This document shows positions 22,791-36,244 of a stretch of 64,000 bases of DNA, piece by piece. This DNA is from Utricularia gibba. Its lineage: Eukaryota; Streptophyta; Magnoliopsida; Lamiales; Lentibulariaceae. The notes beneath the pieces were generated by a model. It was not told where the DNA came from. It saw only the letters and a list, made by a program, of their open reading frames with translations, and ran no database searches. The stretch covers positions 1,550,001-1,614,000 of the forward strand of contig NEEC01000016.1 in assembly GCA_002189035.1 (NCBI GenBank). Reading direction: 5' to 3'. Numbering within the stretch: the stretch's first letter is position 1; each line of letters begins with the position of its first letter. A program made the position numbers and the translations under genes.

Positions 22791-23740
22791 AATTATTTTA
22801 TTGTGTTATCCTCTGCCGTAAGGTTTGGGGATGATGCAGTTGAGGAACTGAATTGTCTCCTCTGGCGAAAGTTGAGGAAAGCGTTGCAGTTACAGAAGTC
22901 ATGTGGCGTATTCCGATGGGACTGAGACAGACAAATTCATTTTCCCATTCACATTCCTGTCTCCGCTTCCGCACAAAAAGCAGGGAGATGGAGAGAAGAC
23001 AATCGAATGCAACACGGTGGAGAGATGGGCGGTTGTTTGTTTGTGTGTGGGGGGGTTCCAGGACCAGGAAATGGTGTGGGGATTCAATCGGACTGTAAAG
23101 CATGTCGACTTTACATCCTGTTCTGGGCAGCAGGGGGGATTCCGAATTCAAAACGCACACCAAAACGTCAAGATCGCAGAGATTCTGTGTACCTTTTGCG
23201 GTTCATATCTTTGAAACTTTAGCAATCTTGAGGTACACGCACGCCCCATCTTGAGTTTTTGGAACCAGAGCACGATGATGATGATGATGATGAGTGAGTG
23301 AGTCGCAGCAAAGGAAATGATGTCATGGGGTGACAACAAACAGACATGTAACAGCTACTCTTCACCTGCACCCAATCGCAATCTTGTCATCAACCAGCTT
23401 CTGTAAGTGCAGATGGGCTGCGCAGACAGCAAATGCGAGGGTATATAGAGAATGCTCAGCTTCAGTTGCAGTATCTCCAGTATACGAATACCGAAGCCTT
23501 CGACTGTACGCATCATCTACAGGAGATGCCGGTTTCATTCTGCTGCTTCAAGGCAATCATCCCTTTTCATGGGAATGCCAGCAACTCTGACCGCCCGCCA
23601 TTGCAGCACTGAAAGACGATTCACTGAGCCTTTTCCACATGGAAGCTCCAACGACAGCAAGTAACGGGAGGACATCCTGCATAATATATCAACGGACCAG
23701 TCAGTATCTTTATTGAGCATTGGCAATTGAATCATTTTAT
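22791..23740. other. Unassigned low-AT stretch with ATG/GAT microsatellite
   Basis: Composition is genic, with overlapping short open frames on both strands and no family I can name. Around 23430-23600 one plus frame reads GYIENAQLQLQYLQYTNTE, which looks protein-like but has no supported start or exon partners. A GAT/ATG trinucleotide run occupies about 23273-23294. It could be a gene relic or a non-coding transcript. Confidence 0.3.
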
Positions 23741-24600
23741 TATTTCCATATAATTGTAGGTAAAATAGGTATAACTGTTATTTTACCATCAAGTAGATCA
23801 AAATTAATGAACGTATTAAACTTAGATAGTAATTCTATTTAATCGAATAAATAATTAGTGATATAAACTATACGATGCATCCGACCATTCTCGCTCAACG
23901 CGCAGTACGCCACCATGGTGTCACTCGACATCCCAACATATATGAAGCTTTTGATAAAAAATTGTTTAATAATAAGTTGTTTATAAGTTATTTTTATTGA
24001 TTATAAATTGTTTATAATTTATATAATTATTTTATTTAATTCTATAATTGATTTTAAAATAATAAATTTAAGTTAATTTTATAAATATGAAAAAACGTAC
24101 ATATTTGTTTTTTTCAAATTAATTGAATTATCGTAATTATCAAAATATTCATATTTATTATACCAATTTAAAATCAAAAAATTACTTACCTTTATGTTTT
24201 TACTTAGTTTTCAACATTCTCTCCTCATCCTATTATCACCTTTTATTCAAAAGCTATTTTTGTGTAATTTCATTCACTTGTGTTATTTAGACATTGAAAT
24301 TCAGTATTTAACTTGTAAATCTTATGATTTTATAGTTCTTATGATTTTAGTGATTATTTTGATAGTGATTTAAAAAAACTTTGTTTTTTAATATTATTTA
24401 ATAATAAGAGGTAAAATAGTATTTAACAGAAAAATAAATTAATATATTTAAATTCTAATAACTTAATTTTTAAATTTTTAATAAATATATCAGATCAAAC
24501 ACTATGTACTCATAATTGATTTATGAATTTATTAACTTAAAAAAATCAATAATAGTAAAAATCATACAAAACACCCAAAATGAAAACTGCCAATAGCTAT
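23741..24600. other. AT-rich intergenic
   Basis: No gene, repeat or RNA structure is recognisable here. Confidence 0.5.
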
Positions 24601-26580
24601 TATTACCTAATGCTGAGATGTTTGTAAGAGGAAAAAAAATTAAGCGTGCGTCCTCTCCCAGCGTAAGCTTCAAGTTTGGAGACACCTGGAATCCAGAAGG
24701 AAATCTGAGAAGCAGGCAGGAGGCTCAAACTTTTCAACTTGAAACCTGCATTCCAGAAGAAAAGAAACAGAACCACCATCTCATTATATGTGCTGAGTTT
24801 AGTGCGAAAAATGGTCTGTTTCAAGATTGACTGCTGCGGATGTATGCTCCAAAATGAACCTCATGGACACTCATTTAACAGAATTCACCCGGGTATAAGT
24901 ATGTCGTTTCGATGGTGATAAAGCATGCAGAGAAGCTAAGGTAACGAACATGGAATGGCTACGAGGAACCCCTCTACTTGGCAGTCCACACGCAAGGAGT
25001 CGGTCGGCTTCGAACACGGCGTGCAACTCTTGTCAAAGGATTACCGGACTCTTGGGCGAACCCCGAGAGTGCTCGTGGGAGAGACCCACTCGAGCTACGG
25101 GACTCTGTGCGATCGAACAAGCATGCGTACCCAAGGGATGGTGAGTGACGTGCTGAATCCTGGGAGGAGAGTGGTCACGAGCCCAAGTGCCCAAGTGTTA
25201 GGTGAGATATGGCTGGTATGCATTGGCCCAATAGAATGTTGGAGAAGGGCCCAAAGGTACAAGAAGGGTAAGAGGATTGACCTTTCATATACTAGGTCCA
25301 TAAGATGAAGGGTTGGAAGTGGAAAGGGTTCAGAACCTCAACGGTTGGGAGGTAGTATACAAGGGCTTGGCATGGTGGTGGGTTGGACATTGGAAATCAG
25401 AGAAGGAGCGCCACCATGCCGAGATACGGAAGGAGAAGGTCACGGTTTGGCAGAAGGGGAAGGAGCCACATGAAGGTAAGAGGAAGCATGAGCCGGAACG
25501 TACGAATAAGGGCTGAAGGGCCATAAGATGATGAGCTCGAAAGGGCGGGGTCGGACCCTTCGCTGAGGTATCTCCGACGTCAACCCAACGTGAGTTTGGA
25601 GGTAGATATCATCATGAGCTCCAAAGGGAGCGGGGTTGGGACGAATCACCGTGGCTTGTATCCCTCCCGACGGTAACGTGATGTGCCATCATGGGATACA
25701 CACCCGTTGTGACCAATGAGTTTTTACGATATATGTGTTTATGCTATTACGATGATATGTACCATGCTTATGGTAAGCCTTGGAATTCAGGAGTTCCCTG
25801 ATCTGATATGAAAAACATTCCCTCAGGGCTGAAGAAGATTCCGAAGTGGAATCACTGGTGAATGGCTTGACGTTAAATGGAATCACCCGAGGCTTTTTCT
25901 ACCTTCTCCGGTGAACCTCATGCGTAGCTCAAGCAGGAAAGTAGCACCCGCCACATGGGTTTAACCCCGCAAATCGTTCAAAACAAGCGCGAGTTGTGGA
26001 AACAGCAGTTCTTCGTCTTACCAAACATCGATCCCCGTCTTTTAGGTTACCGATTGGGGGAGGCCTCTCGGGGTTGAAAAATTAGCCATTTTGTGGCGTT
26101 TGGGGGTACGAACAAAAACACGCCCCCTGAGACAAGATTCGATCATCCCAATGGAACTGCAGATAGTAGCGATTTGCGAAGAAGCCCAGTTCCAAGGTGC
26201 AGATAGATCGATTTCTAAGAGGCAACACTCTGCTAGCCGCAGATCGCCGGAATTTCTTCAATTCACCACCTCAATCTAATATAGCCCCTGGCGGATCTCC
26301 GCCAGAGAGGATGGGCGACTGCTGATTCCAAACTTCCGAGGGAGGAATGCGAGGCAAGAAGTAAAGAACCAGACTGCGGTTTATATGATTTTGTAGGGGG
26401 AGAGACTTGAGGCAGACACAAAGGAGGCAGATTTGAAACTGATCGTAAATGACAGTTTTTGGGTGTCAATTTCCAAAAAGTTTAGGGTTTGAACAAAGGC
26501 ACAAAAACTTCCTATCCTTCAAAGTAGAGGTGTCAACAGGAAGACACCATGAACAAGGAACTTCAACCACATCAAGCCAA
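24601..26580. other. Unassigned sequence, probably old retroelement LTR-like DNA
   Basis: The stretch is GC-moderate and has no family motif. A phrase of about 35 bp, GAGCTCGAAAGGGCGGGGTC at about 25532, recurs in altered form (GAGCTCCAAAGGGAGCGGGG) at about 25616, some 80 bp on. The open frame at 24955-25308 (117 codons) resembles nothing I know. The texture suggests LTR or satellite-like repeat rather than a host gene. Confidence 0.3.
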
Positions 26581-26585
26581 AGTAA

Positions 26586-27746
26586 TCAAATCAACGCAGA
26601 ACTGATTTTTCCCATTAAACTGGGTGGAGAAGCGGCTGCTGGGGTTTCAATCTCATTCTTCGCTTCTTCCTCTCCTTCAATCTCATCATCACTATTGTAG
26701 ACGAACCGGATGTGCTTGCCCGTGAACTTAGGCCAATCACGGACACTCATTTTAGTCATTCCTTTGCAGAGTTCATTCATCAGTTCTTCATCTCCCTCCT
26801 CTTCTTCTTCATCTTCATGTTCAAGGTAATCGTCACTCTCTAGCCACTCGTCTCCTTGGTCTTCCTCATCTTCATCCATCATGCTACTGGCATTTGCCTG
26901 TATAGACCAAATGGATGAGCTATCATCTTCAATGGATAGGTTTTCTCCACTGCTCATTTTGCCTCCTTGGTATGAAGAGCCTCCTGAAGAATTTGATTTC
27001 TCTGAGAAATCCAACAGCAAAGACCTTGTGATCACATTATCACCCTCCAACCCTTCCTTGTTATCCTTAGTCATCATCTTTATCACAAAAAAAATGAGTA
27101 TCAAAATCACAAACTGTTAATCAAAAAATGACAAAAAACTAGAGCTGATTTAGAACCAACCTGGGGTATCAGAATCCTTTCTGTTACAGGTGTAATGGAA
27201 GGTAAATGGTCACCCTCACCAGAGAAGTCCGCTACTTGGGGCGTGTTAGCCGGAGTCGGAGCCACCAATGTAATAGGTACTGGAGAATCGATGCTGAGTC
27301 CATAAACCTTGAAGAGTGGCCTATTTTCAATCGCAATCTTAGAAGGCTCTCCCTCTTCCTCAACCTTCTGCAGAAGACTCTTCACTTGACCACGCAACAG
27401 GGCTTCACCAGATCCAGGCGCCGATTGAATGGTTGCCTTCTTCTTGTAAGCAAACGACGATGGAGTCGCCTGATTTCCCATCGCCAATCCAATAATCGGC
27501 GAATCGTTCGTTATATCAATCAGCGCAGATCGATCTTGCCGCTGCACCGACTTCGCTTTCTCCTTTCCATATTCATCAAGTTTTCCTACAAGAATAATCA
27601 GAAACAGAAAAAAAAAAAGAGTGATCGTAACCGGAACAGAGGAAACGACCCATACCCGTCGCCGGGAAAGGCAAACTACCGTTGTTGGCGGCAGAAGAAA
27701 GGGCATGCGATCTTGTTACTCTTCTAATGGACGACGGAGTTTCCAT
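26586..27746 (-). CDS. Conserved plant nuclear-type protein with D-box-like motif, function unknown
   Basis: Exons 27746-27680, 27585-27161 and 27077-26586 join in phase to 327 residues, starting METPSSIRR. Residues 41-49 (RSALIDITN) fit the RxxLxxxxN destruction-box pattern recognised by the anaphase-promoting complex. After it come NDSPIIGLAMG, the motif GSGEALLRGQVKSLLQKVEE (a short predicted helix or coiled coil) and LVAPTPANTPQV with TP sites. Exon 3 encodes a very acidic stretch (Asp/Glu runs) and a conserved-looking patch, MSVRDWPKFTGKHIRFVYNS. I recall similar uncharacterised proteins in Arabidopsis but not a proven function. The promoter carries a perfect mitosis-specific activator element at 27856-27866, so expression in G2/M and turnover by the proteasome are predicted. 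That role is inference. Confidence 0.7.
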
Positions 27747-27855
27747 GTTCCCGATCTGGCCGGAGCGTTAAGAATCCGTAAGATTTGAGATGAGAAAGTA
27801 GAAGACTCTAACAAAGGAGACGCTGGTAACATATATAGCAAAGCTACAACGTTTT

Positions 27856-27866
27856 TGACCGTTAGG
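27856..27866 (-). promoter_or_regulatory. MSA element (mitosis-specific activator), perfect match
   Basis: On the minus strand CCTAACGGTCA fits the consensus YCYAACGGYYA bound by three-repeat MYB factors in G2/M genes. It lies 110-120 bp upstream of the ATG at 27746. A second core (AACGGCTA, minus strand, 27893-27900) lies 27 bp further upstream. Confidence 0.65.
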
Positions 27867-28199
27867 CGCGTGGCAGTGACGCCTCCAGAAAGTAGCCGTT
27901 GTGATTTAAATCTTATGGGCTTGGGCTTAACATACAGTGATTGCGACGTATAAACAATTTATTTTTTTTACAAGAATGAAAATAAAGATATTAATACAAT
28001 AAATCGAACGAAATTTAGGATATTTAAATTCTATTTTGTATATGTTTTTTTGGAAGAATACTTCAGAATAATTCTATTTTAAAAAATTAAAAATTTTAAA
28101 AATCAAAAGTTATAGAATTTTAAATTATGTTTTATTAAAACAGTTTTCGATCTTCTACCAGGGCGTTAGGGTAAAATTTTGCGACGATGAAGTTGCACT

Positions 28200-28830
28200 C
28201 ATTAACGATTTCGAGGTGAAGGTTACTGGGTATGGAATTCAACTGCTTTATGGGTTTGGAGGACTCCGTGTGTTTTGTGGGTGAATTTTTTTACCATTGA
28301 GAATGATTGTTTTTGTAGAGATATCGAAGATTGGATGCGGAAGTAGGTTTATTGAGGCACTAGCTGCATCTGATTCAACAGGGGAATGAAGATAGCATGG
28401 CCCAGGGGAAGAAGTTTCAGGTGTCTGTGGATCAGGAACCAACTAGATTAGTGGTAAGATTGATGTTTGGATGATTAGGACTTGTGAGAGGAAGAATTGA
28501 ATCCTGGACCTTCTCCAGGGGCATTTGGCATCGGCGAGCCCTTTTGAAGGCGCCTGATAACAACAAGATGAAAATGGCAGGAGAGGTTGGCAGAGGCGAA
28601 TGAGGCTTTGCCTCGGGTTAAGCCGGCCATGGCTGACGGTCCAAGAGTCAGCGATTCCCGTCTTGAAGCCAACGAAAGAGCCCAGCAAATGCTTCATGAT
28701 CTTCAATCTGAGAAGATGAATTGCGGCGGCGATCATGCGGAGCAGAGACGGGTTCTCGGGTCATCTGCTCTCTGGAAATTTCAAAGCCATTAGAGGAAGA
28801 GGCCATTGGAGGTGAGAACGCAAATGCAAC
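28200..28830 (+). pseudogene. Degenerate coding relic, family unknown
   Basis: Coding-like pieces follow one another in changing frames. The piece at 28319-28452 reads RYRRLDAEVGLLRH, a stop, then LHLIQQGNEDS and AQGKKFQVSVDQEPTRLV before a possible GT donor. The next, at 28480-28570, reads LQGHLASASPFEGA and then a stop. At 28587-28740 comes AEANEALPRVKPAMADGPR followed by SRLEANERAQQML. The final piece, 28725-28822, reads RDGFSGHLLSGNFKAIRG in another frame. The continuity of protein-like text across at least two frameshifts and two stops suggests a dead gene or damaged exons of a real one. I do not recognise the family. It sits about 0.8 kb upstream of the ROP gene. Confidence 0.4.
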
Positions 28831-30747
<1,917 letters not shown>

Positions 30748-31620
30748 ATTCACCGAGTTCTTTGTTACGTGCGTTGGGAAGAACAAGACCAGCAGAAGCG
30801 GCAAGTTAGAACAGTTGTCGTGTTCTCAAATTCTAATATATTTCCATAATTTTTAATTGATTTTAGTTCCAAATTTTATTATTAAATATCAATCATCTAT
30901 GTTTTCAAAAAATATAAATTTAGAATTGTTTATTATTAATAACAAGATGTAGAAGTAAGATTTTCATTTTATTTGAAACAGTTCTTGAAAATTTAAATAA
31001 AAATCACAAATTTAGATTTCGTATATATGATTAATTTTATTTGAATATATGATTTAGGATATGTTGAATTTAGTTAATTTTAAAATTTGAAATTATGTGG
31101 ATGTAATTAATTTTAAAATTGTGTATTATAACAATATATTAGAAATTTTGATTAATATATTAGAAATTATTTTAGAATTTAAATAATAGTCTAAATATAT
31201 ATTTAAAACATAGAAAAATGAATAATATATTTTTTTAAAGAACTTTAAATAAATTGTGAAATTAATTTCAATAATTATTAATACCAAATGAACCTCATAA
31301 TTTCTTGAAAAGAATTTTTGAGAGGATATTCTTACAAAACATAAGTTAGGGTTATGCAACATAATAGGATTTCTGGATTTTTGAGTTTTTTAAAACATAA
31401 ATTACTTGTATGAATATTAAAATGTTTGAAACATAAATTTACTTTATCAAAAGCACTGATTTAATGCGTCACCCGTAATTCACGGTTTATGCCAACATAG
31501 GATTCGCTCCTGTGTGGGGACACGCACGTCCGTACGGTACACCCGCGGCGCTTTCACTCGCAATCAATACAGCGCTGGAAATGGCGGCAATTTGATGCCC
31601 CTCATCGTTATTCAAATTAC
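30748..31620. other. AT-rich intergenic and FBS4 promoter
   Basis: No gene is visible. From 31480 the DNA becomes GC-rich and is probably the promoter and transcription start region of the following F-box gene. A telo-box-like AAAACCCTAG lies at about 31638. Confidence 0.45.
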
Positions 31621-31740
31621 ACTTTTTTCCCCAAAAGCAAAACCCTAGCCCGCCCTCGTTTTTTTCCCTCTCGTTTCTCGACTACTCGCCTTCCAACGAC
31701 GATTTCCTGCGCCGCCACTGAGTTCTCCCGTCCATTGCTG

Positions 31741-31860
31741 GTACGTTCGTGTTTCGCTGCTGATCAATCGCGTTTTTTGGTTGTCGGTTTGGCCTGGTTT
31801 TTTTTTGGTCACCGGAAATTTTGCTCTTTTTTTCCCATGAAATTGTTGGCGTTGTTGCAG
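31741..31860 (+). other. Probable 5' untranslated intron of the F-box gene
   Basis: A GT-AG interval runs from GTACGTTC at 31741 to TTGTTGCAG at 31860, about 50 bp before the ATG at 31910. Position and splice consensus suggest a leader intron. Transcript data are needed. Confidence 0.5.
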
Positions 31861-31909
31861 AACCGCTTGATGATAAGTTCGAAGTGATACAAGGGGTTGG
31901 GAGTGGTGG

Positions 31910-33132
31910 ATGGGGAAGGTATCGCCAAATGAGATGCAATTAAAAGGTGGGAGACAGAAGCCATGGTCGAAAAATCGCAAGAGTAGTAAGTACTTGAAGC
32001 CCGGTGCTCTTGCCCAGATTCGAAATAGCAAGGCTGCTAGTAAAGCTTGCACGGATCTTGGGAAGAAACGAGTTGCTATTGCAAACGCCAAAAGGATCTT
32101 AGCAAGTGATGCTGATGATGCGGCTCATCGCAATATAAGCCCTGGATATTTATCGCCTGTGAGGTCCCAGTTGGATACCTTGTATGGGGCTTTAGGTAGT
32201 ATTAGTCAGAACCAGTTACCAAGTACACCATCGACACCCTGTGACAAAGTTTGTGATTCCGAATCACGCCTTGAATCTCTTCCGGATGACTTGCTGGTAC
32301 ATTGTTCTCACCCTTTTCTATCTGATCATTCAGTTTGAATTTTCCAATTTAAGCACTTGAGATTTGCATGTTCGCGTATATTTGATGACCCTCTTTGAGT
32401 CCAATTGAGAATGTAGCACTTCCACCAGTGTGTCGTTTCACAGTTCATACAGCACTTCACAATGATAACTGGGAATTTCCACCACCAATCATGGGTCTGT
32501 TTTCTGATGTAAAGGTGAAAATACTTTGCCATCTCCACCACGATCAGCTCAAAGCAGTGTTTCATGTCTCACGGAAGATTAGAAACGCAGTGAGTTGTTC
32601 CAGTACCATTTTGTTCCTGATTACTTGTCTTTCTGCCCGTAGAAGAAACTGATTGCACACCTTTTTATCCATCTGCTTTAGGTGATTATTGCAAGACAGT
32701 TCTACTTCAATTATACCACTCCAGACAGAACAAGGCAGGAGATGCTGAACACAAGAACTCCACTTCCAACTGATCATTGGCCTTTCATGAGGTTAGCCTT
32801 GACATTTTGAATTCTACGTGACATCCAGTGAAGACCCTTTTGTTTTACAAACTGAACGTATGCATTGCAGCATGCGAAGTGGTAAAGGGATTTGGATTCG
32901 AAGCCCCCACACACCTAAGGCACCCAAGCACGGACAACGCCCCCCATCTCGTTTGAAAATCACAGAGATGAGGCAAATCGCAGCCGTTCTTTTCCAAGAT
33001 TCCTCTTTCTCATCCAAGTGCTTGGTGCCATCAGTACTTGGAAAACCCATGTGTAAGTCGTTGGCTTCCCACAGAGTGTTGCTCTACGAAGATGAACTGT
33101 GCCAAGCAGTCGCTCAGAACAAACTCCGTTGA
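31910..33132 (+). CDS. F-box protein, FBS4-like (At4g35930 type)
   Basis: Exons 31910-32296, 32515-32589, 32682-32791 and 32871-33132 join to 277 residues. The N-terminus starts MGKVSPNE, followed by the block YLKPGALAQIRNSKAASKAC and GKKRV. The F-box lies at about 122-165: ESLPDDLLVKILCHLHHDQL, then AVFHVS. Downstream are RQFYFNYTTPDRTRQEML, a basic patch rich in TPKAPKH and RPPSR, and the family end VLLYEDELCQAVAQNKLR. These blocks match the F-box-stress-induced (FBS) subgroup as I remember it, and especially FBS4. Such proteins join SKP1-CUL1 ubiquitin ligases in the nucleus; FBS proteins respond to stress hormones and bind 14-3-3 proteins. The gene is convergent with FD, about 0.5 kb apart. 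Confidence 0.9.
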
Positions 33133-33626
33133 CCTTGCCCTGCTTCCTCAAGTCCACGCCATGCTCGCCCCGCCGTGGTACCCCTAAAGGCCGGTATATG
33201 TACAGCCCATGCATCTCATGTCTCCACTTTTTTTTGATTCTCAGTGCCTCCCGTGTTTCAACTCTCTACTTCACCGCCTTGGTGAAGGTGCGTCTGCGAC
33301 TGCCCTCTGCTCGCTCATTTTTGTAACATATTGAGGTGTTTATTAGTATTCCTCTGTTTTCAAACGTATTCTGGCGAATCCAACGGTCACCCCTGGGCTT
33401 GTCGGATTTAGAACAAAAATGTAATAACCTAAGACTTGGTGCAAGGCGTTTGGGCAGGGAGCTGCTTTTCTTGAAGGAAAACGTTCTACTTGATGGTTAC
33501 AGGGAGTGAAAAGACGGACATGCCCTTCATCCGGGAGCGGGTCCCACCTTCCCCGCAACTCTAGGACTACTAGACGACAAGGATAGATAATAATAGACTA
33601 GCCAATACATTCACAGTGAGCCAGGA

Positions 33627-34532
33627 TCAAAACGGTGCCGTTAGCGTTCTCTGGAGACGCCTCTCCTTGGTGCTTTGGTGGTGGTGGTAGTCGTGGTCGT
33701 GGCCGTTCTGGGCAGCTGCCGCTCTCAATAGCTGCGTGTCACGTTCAGAGAGTGAAAAAAGACGGGAGGGAAAAAAGGCGACATTGTAATGGACTTTTAG
33801 ATTTCCAGATTCAGCATACAAGTTGTATGCATTCTATTCATTGGACTACCCTTTTAGTTCTTTCCCCACTCGAATCCTAGGCCCTGTTATGGAATAGCAG
33901 GCACAAACAAAGACACCCGGTTTCCTTGTATTAACAGTGGTAGATCCAAACCTGTTGCTGCTGTTCCTTGAGGCGGGCGTTCTCCGCAACAAGTTGTGCG
34001 ACCTCCATTTCCAGCTCGTTGGTGTAGGCCTGAACAAAACAGAGAGAAAGAAAACAAAAAAAAAAAAGACAGGGGATTGTGTTCAATATTTTACGGAGTA
34101 AAGTTTGGTGTTGAGTAAGAAGGAATGGGGGTGTTTTTGTTTCGGTGCCTGTTTTCTAGCTCTGGATCGGGCGGCGGACTCGCGGTTCTTGATCATGCGT
34201 TTTTGCCTCCGGTCACCGGGGCCGGGCTCGAGATCCACGAACCTCTTCCTGCCGGCAGCGTTGGCGTGCTCGAGTGCTTCGAGAGCGATGTTGAGTGATA
34301 TGGACTGGGGGCGAAGGGAGTTGAGTGCGAGGGCGGTTGGAGTTGGGGGAGGAAGCGCTGCAGAGACGGGAGCCGCGTCGTTGGAGAAGAAGTCCTGCAG
34401 GATGACACCTCCGACGGCGTGCCGCTGGAGATCGGGCTGCAGAGTGAGGTCCCTCCAAAGATCCTCCATTGCCGGAGATGATGAAGACTGGGTGGAGTTA
34501 GATTTGAAGACAGAGGAGGAAGATGGCCACAT
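33627..34532 (-). CDS. FD: bZIP transcription factor FD (florigen partner)
   Basis: Exons 34532-34149, 34029-33952 and 33731-33627 join to 188 residues. The N-terminal part has the FD/FDP conserved block MEDLWRDLTL and then DFFSND. The basic region ends NRESAARSRARKQ (N116 and R124 are the DNA contacts) and the zipper is ELEMEVAQLVAENARLKE. The C-terminus RTLTAPF is the S/TAP motif whose phosphorylated Thr binds 14-3-3 proteins, linking FD to FT to activate AP1-type floral genes in the shoot apex. The ATG at 34532 (MWPSSSS) is chosen because no conserved sequence lies upstream. Intron 1 has a GC donor instead of GT, listed separately. Length is at the short end for the family. Confidence 0.9.
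34147..34148 (-). other. GC splice donor of FD intron 1
   Basis: Exon 1 must end at 34149 after the codons for ARKQ, because exon 2 begins AYTNELE in phase at 34029. The next two bases on the minus strand are GC (CAG|GCACCG), and no GT near them gives a usable frame. Reading on without splicing gives APKQKHPHS and then a stop, losing the zipper. Confidence 0.75.
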
Positions 34533-36240
34533 TTGGAGCAGCAGAGGAACACGTTGGGGGCCAATTGGGGGACCTCGCAGCCAAACCCACAAAAATACAC
34601 GAAAAACAACAAGATTTTTATACTGAGTTCTGTTCTGTTCAGTTCTGTCCCCCAGCCTTTTTCACTAAACGTGGCCACCATGGCATGGCATTCGCACACT
34701 CGCACTACCTTCGAGTCCCAGATTCATTTCCATGTTCATCTAGACAAGGGATGAATGAGAGGGGTGGGTGTGTGTGGAGTGGGGGAGGGGAGCAGTGTCA
34801 CGCATAATCTTTTCAGTACATTTTAGTCGGATTCTGCAGCAGAGAGGTTTGGCAGAATTGAATTGAATGGGAGTGGTGGGGCTTTGTTGTCATTGTCTTG
34901 TCGCAGCAGCTGCCTCGCCTGTAACATAATTACAAGAAGCCACATATCCCACATCGAAAACTCCCAAATTCTGTACTTGCTCCTGACGCATTATCCATCT
35001 ATACACACGCTTACCTCCCTCTATACATACATACATACAGTGCATTTCCCCGCATTTGGATTCATTGCTTCGAATCTCATTTGGAGTGAATTTGCCCAAA
35101 CTTCATTTGGAGAACGAAAAAATGACCTTCATATCATATCCTCCTTACAAGTGTTTAGGGCGAATGCCATCTACTCATGTTGTGGAAGTGGAACAATTAT
35201 TTTTCCCTAAAATAAAGAAATGTATTACCGAATACTATATATCATCGAAATAAGAAGGGTGTTTAGAATCCACAATATTTTAAATATACAAAGAAATAAG
35301 AAGAAGAATATCATGATCTATTTTTTCGAGAGAGAAACCAATCTCTTAGATAGAAGCGAACAAAGTGTATCAAGTTATTGTAACTACTATAAACCTTTGC
35401 TCATCTTCCTATGGCCACTTTCTATTTTTTGTTTTTTTAAATTATCAGCTCTGTTTATCTATTTATTAATTTATAAGTTATTTCCTAAAATAGAGCAGCA
35501 TATCATCTAATGCAATATATATGGTTGGAGTAGATGCAAAAAGAAAAAGTGTGTCAAATAATGCATCTTCTTAATACATGAAGAATTAATAAGTAGAATA
35601 CTAGGATCCATTTTTAAGATAGAAATGAAATTCCTAGAGTTCTTCTGACTTTCTTCTATGAGCCTTCATTAGGATTTATTATTTATTTATACTTTTTTGA
35701 AATAATTTTGTTTAATTTTTAAAAATTTAAATTTTTAATCATTCTATATTAAAATTGCAAATCTAAATTATATGATTAAGTTAAAAAATTATTAAATTTA
35801 TTACATCTATATTTTAGTTATTGAATAAAATATTAATTTTTACATACTTCAAAAATATATTTATATTCTAATATTTAATATGTTAAAATTTATAATATAT
35901 ATAATTTATTTTATTAAAATTTATAATATAATTTATTACTATAATTTTGAATTAATTTTGAATTAATTTTATTCACAAAATATGAAAACTGCTTTTATTA
36001 TAATTTTTAAAATATATAACAGGTATATAATTCAATTTTCCTTGTTTTTTTTTCCTCTATTTATCAGTTTCATAGTTATTTAAATTGTTTGAGTAAGAAT
36101 GTCAACAATGGCACTCATCTCACATGCAATCCAATGAATTTTTTTTAAAAAAATGCACCTTAAAAACAATGTTTTAGCACTAATTTGAGATCGGGCAGCT
36201 GCATCAGCTACTGTCAAGGAAGAAGAGGTTAGTAGTTGGT
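34533..36240. other. FD promoter and intergenic AT-rich DNA
   Basis: No gene is visible. The first 300 bp after 34533 are probably the FD promoter, including TGTGTGGAGTGGGGG-type purine-rich DNA. From 35250 to 36150 the sequence is AT-rich, with nothing recognisable. Confidence 0.45.
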
Positions 36241-36244
36241 AGGG

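Noticed and set aside
24955-25308. 117-codon open frame as a gene
   Set aside because: No recognisable domain, no splice or promoter support, and it lies in repeat-like sequence.
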